Assembly (NCBI RefSeq): GCF_040358985.1
Contig: NZ_CP132932.1
Span: 62,001-126,000, forward strand
DNA from: Tunturibacter empetritectus
GTDB taxonomy: Bacteria; Acidobacteriota; Terriglobia; Terriglobales; Acidobacteriaceae
Direction: 5' to 3'
Length of the DNA: 64,000 bases
The translations under genes and the position numbers were made by a program. Shown piece after piece: positions 44,601-51,459 of the stretch (position 1 is the stretch's first letter; each line of letters begins with the position of its first letter). The notes beneath the pieces are model-generated. The model saw only the letters and a list, made by a program, of their open reading frames with translations, was not told the origin of the DNA and did no database searches.

Positions 44601-45400
44601 GCTCCATGGAGGCTGTTCGTGCCGGACTTGATCGTGGCGTTCAGAACGGCGCCGGCCGAACGACCAAGCTCAGCGCTGAAGCCTGCCGTCTGTACTTTGA
44701 ACTCCGCGATCGCGTCCAACGGAGGAAGAATGACAAAGTTCGTTCCGTTCAGAAAGTCGACTGCGTTGGAGTTGTTGTCGATACCATCGAGCAGGTAGTT
44801 GTTCTGCGCCGGCCGCAGACCGTTCGCGGTAAAGGCTCCGGAGGCCGCGTTTCCGCGTGTGTCCGCCTGCGACGAATTCACGCCGGCACCAAGCTGAGCA
44901 AGAAAGGTGAAGTTGCGCCCATTCAAAGGCAGGCTATTTACCGTGCGCTCGGACACAACTTGTCCAACCGACGATTCGTCTGTTTGCAACTGCGGTGGCG
45001 CGGTAGTAACCTCCACCGTCGTGGTCGCTGCGCCTAGCTTCAATTCAATGTTTACCTGCAAGTTCTGCCCGACAGACACCGTAAGATTTTTCTGAGAGGT
45101 TGTAGAAAACCCCGGGCTCGTGACCGTAACCGTATAGTTACCGATCCTTACCGGCGAGAATATGTATACACCGGCTCCGTTCGTAACGGTCTCCAGAGAC
45201 AACCCTTGGTCGATATTCAAAAGAGTCACGTGAGCATTCGGAACAATCGCACCTGCGGCGTCTACGACCGTGCCGTTGATTGCTCCTTCGTCGACCTGCC
45301 CAAAGACGCATTGGGTCTGAGCCAGGAGAAGGCACAAACATGAAAGGGTTATAAAGCCGAAACGTCTACACCAGCTCATAGCATTGCGATCAAAAGCCAT
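41609..45400 (-). CDS. TonB-dependent receptor with N-terminal carboxypeptidase-like domain (receptor 2)
   Basis: The product is a 1263-aa outer-membrane protein. The signal peptide is FITLSCLCLLLAQTQCVFGQ. The beta domain starts EGAINGTVVDAAGAIVPNAH. The plug region shows VVSERTVNSLPLNGRNFTFL, a block highly characteristic of these acidobacterial receptors, followed by FTANGLRPAQNNYLLDGIDN. The barrel ends in YDPRQIQFALKLYY with a C-terminal aromatic residue. It heads a four-gene minus-strand operon (TPR, phosphatase-like, 402-aa unknown). The promoter region holds the same 12-base LacI-type operator as receptor 1. Substrate is unknown; side-chain oligosaccharides are likely from context. 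Confidence 0.93.
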   Translation of the reverse strand: MAFDRNAMSWCRRFGFITLSCLCLLLAQTQCVFGQVDEGAINGTVVDAAGAIVPNAHVTLLNIDQGLSLETVTNGAGVYIFSPVRIGNYTVTVTSPGFSTTSQKNLTVSVGQNLQVNIELKLGAATTTVEVTTAPPQLQTDESSVGQVVSERTVNSLPLNGRNFTFLAQLGAGVNSSQADTRGNAASGAFTANGLRPAQNNYLLDGIDNNSNAVDFLNGTNFVILPPLDAIAEFKVQTAGFSAELGRSAGAVLNATIKSGTNSLHGAVWEFFRNDKLDAADYFETKKGALRFNQFGATIGGPIIKNKLFFFGDYEGFRRVQGNTQSGVAVPTNLERSSGYTNLSELITDPTKLRTDNVGRQIPFGTILDPATTRPVTAGTVDPVSGFPVNKSGYVRDPFGSCGPNTQSFSPATCNLNQIPGSRLDQNAIGLLNLYPSPTGSGIASNFVTSPKLYEHRNAFDVRGDYNPTQKEQIFVRFSYVDDPQFIPGPFGGIADGGSFQQGLQTAKSDQAVAAWTHVFTPDIVNVGRVGFNHLHTTRFGPEGSTTGLPAKYGIQGIPQSSENGGLPAIVIGGLQTLGSNDFLPSDEVSQTLQITDDFTKIYGKHSFKMGVEFQNVHFNTLQPAYSRGEFDFNSGNYVGIPGQSGDQNGIAQFLVTPQKATYPDTMYPNVQGVGFVGGANEIHASNISKTYDTRKYLAVYFQDDWKVTPKLTLNLGLRWDYFSPISESNGAQSNFVQSGPPNGVPTYLIPASGKADRSLSSTSNNPSLNGNGFLDLLAKDGITLEETNRYGKGLTQNQKNNFAPRAGFAYQVTPKFVMRGGVGLFYNAFESQGYGPNIGENYPFVYNFDYKGTTDSAAFGSGSNPYGSCATAGPGGSAPIGTGLSCSSFTPLAVNAKGLGLQGLQFKFITPVTLSSNFTLQYAITPSMSAQVAYVFTNVNNLQVGIGNNNVSQLIPANTSVLPYLPFPDFGQNGSYQQTLGISNYSGLQTKLEQQFSSGLNYLVTYTYSKTLSDAADLLNGGSTGNSSGFRAAYVPGLGPRFDYGLADFDIRNVVHLSGGYQLPFGKDKKFMADAGKLANAAIGGWSLNWIVTLQGGQPITLTCPTATTSGTYCNDVQVPGQSQKLGLHKDSNGKLSWFGNPNAFQQPCPLGTAAPAGCFPLTGSAILGAGPSTTTGPGFHRFDFSTFKAFQLSERFSMQFRAEFFNILNHPNFNAPNFGGNGVTAIGNSGNFTDSRFGEIGSTRDAPYDPRQIQFALKLYY

Positions 45401-45494
45401 CCGAATTACCTCAGTTTTTTCGTTCCATGGTCATTGCGCTTCGCCGAACCCGAAAGGCTAATTGAATAGACACGTAAACCTTTTCCGGATAAAA

Positions 45495-45506
45495 GTAAGC
45501 GTTTAC
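45495..45506. promoter_or_regulatory. LacI-type operator GTAAGCGTTTAC upstream of TonB receptor 2
   Basis: This 12-base sequence is identical to the site at 33566-33577 and CG-centred. It lies between TonB receptor 2 and the divergent CRTAC1-redoxin-TPR gene, so it may affect both. Its flanks read AA and AT. Confidence 0.65.
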
Positions 45507-45523
45507 ATTTGTCAACGTGAGGA

Positions 45524-45552
45524 ATTTAGTACAACCGGATAACTATTGTCAA
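45524..45552 (-). promoter_or_regulatory. Promoter of the TonB receptor 2 operon
   Basis: On the minus strand TTGACA (45552-45547), a 17-base spacer and CTAAAT (45529-45524) precede the gene by about 125 bases. The start site would be near 45517, with the operator at 45495-45506 just downstream. Confidence 0.45.
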
Positions 45553-45681
45553 CCAAAAGGTTGAGACTGCCGTCTGCAGATAGATGGGCTTCTTCCCCCG
45601 GTGGGTTGTGTGTTTCCGGGGCACGATCCCAGCTGCGTCTCGCCCGGTGCTAACATTGCCATCTACACGGACCTACCCTAA

Positions 45682-48600
45682 ATGTCGCATCGCAAAAGCG
45701 GAAGTCACTTTCTTTCACGGCGAAAACTCCTCAAGAGCTTAGGCTTAACACCTGTCCTGTTTCGTCCAGTTGCCTTCCATGCATCTTCATTCCTGCTCGC
45801 CCCCTTGGAGACCCTCCCAAGTCAAGCTTCAAACTTCTCCTACGCCGACATAAGGCTCAGACCCCACTACCCCCAAAAATCTCCATTGGAAGATGTTCTC
45901 CGTCTGGTTCCTCCGGGTTCAGATGATTACATCACCGAGAAATACGCCTTTGAAATCGGGTCACAACTGAATCATTGGAGCCGAGCCCTCGAGGCATCAG
46001 CCAATGATCTTTCAGCCTTAGCCAGCTCCTTGGATTCTTCCGTGGAAGCCTCGCCACTGGCTCTCACCAAAGAGATCAGGCTAGGCTCCGGGGATGCGAT
46101 GCATGTCGTGAAGCGACAGTTTTCGTCCCAGGTTGTCCCTGGACGTGAGCGATTTCTCAAGGAGGTTCAAAGATGGCTAGGGCAGCTCTCGTGCGTGGAA
46201 ACCGCAGAGTTCGAAATCACTGATATCAAGGAAGTCTCGAGCGCTCCCCTTACGGTTCGCCTGAATGTTCGATATGACATCGTCGCCAATCGAAAGGATC
46301 GACACCGCGAGGAGCGAGTTGGATTGTGGCGCACCGAGTGGTCCTACGACGAATCGCGGAACGCATTGGAAACTTGGAAAGCACAAAGATGGGAGGCTAC
46401 GGAAGAGATCTTGAGCGTCACTGACGGGCCCGTCTTCATTGACGTCACCCATGAATCTCTCGGTGGAACGGAATCGTATACAAAGCAAATGCTTCGCGGG
46501 TCCGACTATTGGCGTACGGTCTTGGATGGCGCATGCGGCATCGACGTTTACGGCAACAACGGCATAGCCGCGGGGGATTTCGATAACGATGGATTCGACG
46601 ATCTTTATGTCTGTCAGCCGGCAGGTCTGCCGAACCGCCTGTACCGCAATCGGGGTGACGGCACCTTCGAAGACGTAACGGAAAGATCCGGCGTCGGAGT
46701 GCTGGACAATACCGCATGCGCTCTGTTCGCCGACTTTAGGAATAACGGGTTTCAGGACCTTCTGGTGGTTTGCGGGAGCGGCCCCCTGCTATTCCTAAAT
46801 AAAGGGGACGGAACGTTTGCGATCAAGCGCGACGCCTTCCAATTTACGAGTCTTCCTCAGGGATCGTTCACACATGCTGCGATTGCCGACTACGATCGCG
46901 ACGGACTTCTCGACATCTACTTTTGCCTGTACAGCTATTACCTGGGCCTCGATCAGTATCACTATCCAGTGCCCTACTTCGACGCCCGGAATGGCCCAGC
47001 CAATTGCCTGCTGCACAATCAGGGGAACGGTACCTTTGTCGAGAATACCGAAGCCGCAGGACTGAATGTTGATAACAACCGATACAGTTTCGCGTGCGCC
47101 TGGGGCGAATCCACCTCTAATAGCTTTCCCGATTTATACGTGGCCAATGACTTCGGGCGCAATAACTTGTATCGGAACAACGGAGACGGAACGTTCACCG
47201 CAGTCTCGAGCTCGGCCAACGTTGAGGACGTGGGAGCAGGGATGAGTGCCTGCTGGTCCGATTTTGATAACGACGGAAATCAAGATATCTATGTCGCCAA
47301 TATGTGGTCGGCGGCGGGCCAAAGGGTTTCAACGCAAATGCACTTTCAGGAAAAGGCTTCGGAAGAAATCCGCGCACTCTACCAGCGGCACGCGCGGGGA
47401 AATGCGCTCTACAGAAATCAAGGGAATGGGCAGTTTCAAAACATCAGCCAGCGAGCCGGAGTAGAGATGGGCCGATGGGCCTGGTGCTCAGATCTGTGGG
47501 ACTTCGATCATGACGGCTACCCTGACCTCTATGTCGCCAATGGGTACATCTCCGCCTCTGAGCGTCAATCAGAGCGAAGCGATCTCAGCAGTTTTTTCTG
47601 GCGGCAAGTGGTTGCGAAGTCTCCCGAAGACGCTGTCCCCGCTTTGGCCTACGAGCGTGGTTGGAACGCTCTTAACGAATTGATTCGATCGGACACCTCA
47701 TGGAGCGGCCATGAAAGAAATGTAGCCTTCAGGAACAACCGCGATGGCACATTTTCTGAGGTTTCGGGTGCGCTCGGTTTGGACTTCCCAGAGGACGGCC
47801 GCTCTTTCGTCCTCGCCGATCTCGACCACGACGGACGTTTGGAGCTCATCCTCAAAAACCGCAACGCCCCCCAGCTACGGATCCTTCATAATGTGATGAA
47901 AGATATCGGCGCCTCGATTGCATTCCGTTTACGAGGCACCAAAAGCAATCGCGATGCGATCGGAACTGCGATTACGGTCAAAGCTGGAACCCTCAGTCAG
48001 ACAAAGTATCTGCAAGCAGGCTCCGGGTTTCTGGCTCAGCATTCCAAAGAGGTGTTCTTTGGGGTTGGGAAGTCGGAGGGACCGACCAGCGTCACGATCT
48101 GTTGGCCGAGTGGGCTTTCTCAAAAATTCGAGAATTTACCAGTAAACCACCGGATCGAAATCGAAGAGGGTGCCCCCGCATTTATAGCCAAACCCTTCGC
48201 CGCCCCCAACCCTTCCTTGGCACAAGCAGGCGCCCCGCCGACGTTAGAGCCTCTACCATCACAGGTTGATACGTGGCTCATTGAACCCATAATGGCGCCA
48301 GAGTTTTCCCTACCTGATCTCACGGGCAGCATGCGAAGTCTCCAAGCTCTACGCGGTAACTTTGTGCTTCTCAACTTCTGGGCAACAACAGCGCCGCTCT
48401 GTCCCGACCAGCTGAGACTTCTTAATCATCACTGGTCAGCCTTCACCGCAAGCCAACTGAAGATCCTCGCAATGGGCGTCGACGAACTGTACGATCTCGA
48501 TAAAGCTCGGTCATTCGCGGCGCAAGAGAAATTTTCCTTTCCGCTTGTCTTCGCAACCGTAGAGATAGCGGGAATTTATAACATCATCTATCGCTACTTG

Positions 48601-49551
48601 TTCGATCGTCGCAGAGACCTAGCGATTCCAACCTCCTTCCTGCTGGACAGAGACGGCATGATCGTCAAGGTTTATCAGGGACTGCTTAGCGCCGAGCGTC
48701 TCCTCGAGGATGTAAGGTCTGTTCCAACCACGGCAGCGGGTCGCATGCAAAAGGCGATGCCTCTAGGCGGAGTGCTCTACCAAGGCGGATTTCAACGCAA
48801 TGACTTTACTTACGGGGTAGCGCTCTTTCAGCATGGTTATCTCGAACAGGCCGCTGAGTCATTCAAGCAGGTCATCGCCGCAAAACCGGATGATCCGGAA
48901 GGCTATTACAACCTGGGGACACTCAGCCTGCGAAGAAATGACTTCAAGCAGGCACGCCAATACCTTCAACAAACGCTGAAGCTGCGTCCAAACTATCCCG
49001 AGGCGTGGAACAATCTTGGAATGATGGCTGCCCAGGAAGGCCATCCTGACGAAGCCATCCAGAACTTTCAACAGTCATTACTCCTCAGACCAACCTATGC
49101 CATTGCTCTTTTGAACTTGGGAAATGTGTACCGACGACAGGGCGCTGTGGAGAAGGCACAGAACTGCTTGAACCGCGCGATCGAAATTGAACCCGACAAT
49201 CCTGAAATCAACTACAGTCTCGGTATGTTTTACGCACAGAAAAGCGAGATGCAAAACGCATCGGATTATCTGCAAAAAGCCGTCGGACTGCGTCCCGATT
49301 ATCCTGAAGCACTGAACAACCTTGGCGTTCTTTTCGTGAGAGAGCAGGACTACGCGAAGGCAGAGGAGCGGTTCAAGACTTGCATCCGCATCGTCCCAAG
49401 TTTCGACCAGTCCTATCTCAATCTTGCTCGACTCTACGCATTGCGCAACGACAGGAAAAAAGCCAAAGAGGTTTTGCAGGATCTGCTCCGCATTCAGCCT
49501 GAGAACCCGAGCGCCATACACGCCACGGAGATGTTGAACGAAGTGCCTTAA
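45682..49551 (+). CDS. Multidomain CRTAC1-type protein: FG-GAP repeats, ASPIC/UnbV, redoxin-like domain, TPR repeats
   Basis: The product is 1289 aa with a Tat-like leader (SRRKLLKSLGLTPVLF). Residues about 60-260 form an unassigned domain. FG-GAP/VCBS repeats span about 285-760 (GDFDNDGFDDLY, ADYDRDGLLDIY, SDFDNDGNQDIY, WDFDHDGYPDLY). An ASPIC/UnbV segment follows (TKSNRDAIGTAITV; SGFLAQHSKEVFFGVG). A TlpA/AhpC-like redoxin domain covers about 875-1020 (MAPEFSLPDLTGS; FVLLNFWATTAPLCPDQLRL; IPTSFLLDRDGMIVKVYQG). Five or more TPR units cover about 1045-1285. The redoxin motif reads A-P-L-C, so the first Cys of the usual CxxC is missing and only Cys907 remains. It diverges from TonB receptor 2 and is followed by a second CRTAC1 gene. 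Cellular role unknown. Confidence 0.87.
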   Translation: MSHRKSGSHFLSRRKLLKSLGLTPVLFRPVAFHASSFLLAPLETLPSQASNFSYADIRLRPHYPQKSPLEDVLRLVPPGSDDYITEKYAFEIGSQLNHWSRALEASANDLSALASSLDSSVEASPLALTKEIRLGSGDAMHVVKRQFSSQVVPGRERFLKEVQRWLGQLSCVETAEFEITDIKEVSSAPLTVRLNVRYDIVANRKDRHREERVGLWRTEWSYDESRNALETWKAQRWEATEEILSVTDGPVFIDVTHESLGGTESYTKQMLRGSDYWRTVLDGACGIDVYGNNGIAAGDFDNDGFDDLYVCQPAGLPNRLYRNRGDGTFEDVTERSGVGVLDNTACALFADFRNNGFQDLLVVCGSGPLLFLNKGDGTFAIKRDAFQFTSLPQGSFTHAAIADYDRDGLLDIYFCLYSYYLGLDQYHYPVPYFDARNGPANCLLHNQGNGTFVENTEAAGLNVDNNRYSFACAWGESTSNSFPDLYVANDFGRNNLYRNNGDGTFTAVSSSANVEDVGAGMSACWSDFDNDGNQDIYVANMWSAAGQRVSTQMHFQEKASEEIRALYQRHARGNALYRNQGNGQFQNISQRAGVEMGRWAWCSDLWDFDHDGYPDLYVANGYISASERQSERSDLSSFFWRQVVAKSPEDAVPALAYERGWNALNELIRSDTSWSGHERNVAFRNNRDGTFSEVSGALGLDFPEDGRSFVLADLDHDGRLELILKNRNAPQLRILHNVMKDIGASIAFRLRGTKSNRDAIGTAITVKAGTLSQTKYLQAGSGFLAQHSKEVFFGVGKSEGPTSVTICWPSGLSQKFENLPVNHRIEIEEGAPAFIAKPFAAPNPSLAQAGAPPTLEPLPSQVDTWLIEPIMAPEFSLPDLTGSMRSLQALRGNFVLLNFWATTAPLCPDQLRLLNHHWSAFTASQLKILAMGVDELYDLDKARSFAAQEKFSFPLVFATVEIAGIYNIIYRYLFDRRRDLAIPTSFLLDRDGMIVKVYQGLLSAERLLEDVRSVPTTAAGRMQKAMPLGGVLYQGGFQRNDFTYGVALFQHGYLEQAAESFKQVIAAKPDDPEGYYNLGTLSLRRNDFKQARQYLQQTLKLRPNYPEAWNNLGMMAAQEGHPDEAIQNFQQSLLLRPTYAIALLNLGNVYRRQGAVEKAQNCLNRAIEIEPDNPEINYSLGMFYAQKSEMQNASDYLQKAVGLRPDYPEALNNLGVLFVREQDYAKAEERFKTCIRIVPSFDQSYLNLARLYALRNDRKKAKEVLQDLLRIQPENPSAIHATEMLNEVP

Positions 49552-49590
49552 TCGAAGTTTCAAACCCCGACCCAACCAATCCTGTCCCTC

Positions 49591-49596
49591 TATAAT
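49591..49596 (+). promoter_or_regulatory. -10 box (TATAAT) just before the second CRTAC1 gene
   Basis: A perfect TATAAT ends eight bases before the ATG at 49605. If it is active the transcript would be leaderless. No ribosome-binding site precedes this ATG, and no clear -35 is seen. Confidence 0.4.
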
Positions 49597-49604
49597 CGCA
49601 ACCT

Positions 49605-51395
49605 ATGAATCTTCCCCGGCGTCGCTTCCTCGGTTCATCTCTTGTTATGCTTGGCACCCCATTGATGGAAGCGCTAACCACTCCGCTCTGGCAATGGAGA
49701 GACCCAACGCTGATCCAAGCCGCCAAATCAAATCCCCTGCCCCCAGTGCAGTTTGTGGACGTCGCGCAGCAAGCCAGATTGACAATCCCAAATGTGTGGG
49801 GCGGTATCGACCACAAGCGCTCCATTATCGAGGCCAAGGGAAGTGGGCTGGCTTTTTTTGACTACGACCACGACGGTTGGCTGGACATCTATCTCACCAA
49901 TGGGAATCGACTGGATGCCCATTGGCCCGTTGGAAAGGCACCAATATCTCATCTCTACAAGAACAATCGCGATGGCACGTTTACTGATGTCACCGAGAAG
50001 TCAGGTCTGGGCGTCACCGGTTGGCAGACCGGCGTCTGCATCGGCGACTACGACAACGACGGATGGGACGATCTATTTTGCACGTTCTGGGGGCATAACA
50101 TCCTCTTCCACAACAATGGAAATGGAACCTTTACTGATGTCACTCATCATGCCGGCCTTTATCAGGAACAGTTCCGTTGGGGCGCTGGCTGCACCTTTCT
50201 CGACTATGACAGGGACGGCCACCTCGATCTTTTCGTCTGTAACTATCTCAAGTTGAATCCGGAGACAATTCCAGCCGCAGACGATACGCACTATTGTCAG
50301 TGGAAGGGAGTGCCCATCATGTGCGGCCCCCGCGGCCTTCCTGGCGACACGAACATTCTTTATCACAACAATGGAGACGGCACCTTTACCGACGTCTCGC
50401 AAAAGTCGGGCATCCTGAAACCCGGCCCGAGATACTCTATAACCTCCGTCTCTTACGACTTCGACAACGACGGCTGGCCTGACATCTATGTTGCGGTGGA
50501 CTCACAACCGAGTATTCTTTTCCAGAACAATCACGACGGAACGTTCACCGATGTCGCCGTTATCGCCGGTTGCGCCTACAGCGATAGCGGCCATGAGCAG
50601 GCCGGAATGGGTGTCGCGGTCGCCGACTACGATTGCGACGGCTGGTTCGACATCTTCAAGACCAACTTCGCGGACGACACCTGCAACCTTTACCACAACA
50701 ACGGCGATGGAACCTTCAGCGATGTTACGTTTCCCTCTGGGGTTGGAATCAATAACCGCTATGTCGCATGGGGATGCGCTTTTATTGACTATGATAATGA
50801 TGGCTGGCAGGACATCCTTCAGGTAAATGGACACGTTTACCCCGAGATCGACAACTACCATTTCGATCAGACCTTCAAGAACCCGCGCTTGGTTTACAAG
50901 AACCTTGGCAATGGACGCTTCAAGGATGTTTCGTCGTCGATGGGGCTCGGCATCGCCGAACATTTTTCCAGCCGGGGCGCGGCCTTCGGAGACTATGACA
51001 ACGACGGGAACATGGATGTGCTGATTCTTAACATGAACGATTTGCCATCACTCCTTCGCAACAACGGAGGCAACAAACAAAACTGGATCAAGATCAAACT
51101 ACTTGGCGTGAAGTGCAATCGCACCGCAATCGGAGCTCGTGTGCGGGTCATAATTGGCAAGCACATACAAATGGACGAAGTCCATAGCGGTACAAGCGTG
51201 ATGTCGCAGAGCGATCTGCGCATTCACTTCGGTCTGGGCAAGGCCGAAGTAGTGGATGTAATTGAAGTCAAGTGGCCGACGACGCAAAAGATCGAACGAT
51301 TCCTGCAGGTCAAACCGAATCAGATACTAACCATCCGCGAAGGCTACGGAATCGTCGCAACTTTCAAGCCCTCCTCCACCTCGCGCTCCACATAG
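49605..51395 (+). CDS. Tat-exported CRTAC1-type protein (FG-GAP repeats plus ASPIC/UnbV)
   Basis: The product is 596 aa with a Tat leader (LPRRRFLGSSLVMLGTPLME). Seven D-x-D-x-D-G repeats are visible: FDYDHDGWLDIY, GDYDNDGWDDLF, LDYDRDGHLDLF, YDFDNDGWPDIY, ADYDCDGWFDIF, IDYDNDGWQDIL and GDYDNDGNMDVL. The C-terminal ASPIC/UnbV domain shows KCNRTAIGARVRVIIGKH, then GTSVMSQSDLRIHFGLGKAE and VIEVKWPT. Domain order is the same as in the protein at 30311, making them paralogues. The gene is 53 bases downstream of the multidomain CRTAC1 protein and may also have its own promoter. An exported calcium-stabilised propeller is expected; function is unknown. Confidence 0.9.
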   Translation: MNLPRRRFLGSSLVMLGTPLMEALTTPLWQWRDPTLIQAAKSNPLPPVQFVDVAQQARLTIPNVWGGIDHKRSIIEAKGSGLAFFDYDHDGWLDIYLTNGNRLDAHWPVGKAPISHLYKNNRDGTFTDVTEKSGLGVTGWQTGVCIGDYDNDGWDDLFCTFWGHNILFHNNGNGTFTDVTHHAGLYQEQFRWGAGCTFLDYDRDGHLDLFVCNYLKLNPETIPAADDTHYCQWKGVPIMCGPRGLPGDTNILYHNNGDGTFTDVSQKSGILKPGPRYSITSVSYDFDNDGWPDIYVAVDSQPSILFQNNHDGTFTDVAVIAGCAYSDSGHEQAGMGVAVADYDCDGWFDIFKTNFADDTCNLYHNNGDGTFSDVTFPSGVGINNRYVAWGCAFIDYDNDGWQDILQVNGHVYPEIDNYHFDQTFKNPRLVYKNLGNGRFKDVSSSMGLGIAEHFSSRGAAFGDYDNDGNMDVLILNMNDLPSLLRNNGGNKQNWIKIKLLGVKCNRTAIGARVRVIIGKHIQMDEVHSGTSVMSQSDLRIHFGLGKAEVVDVIEVKWPTTQKIERFLQVKPNQILTIREGYGIVATFKPSSTSRST

Positions 51396-51459
51396 GGAGA
51401 TGTGACCGGTTCTCATCAGCGATGCGCAGTCGACAAGCGCTGGATCAGTCTGCTTGCTT

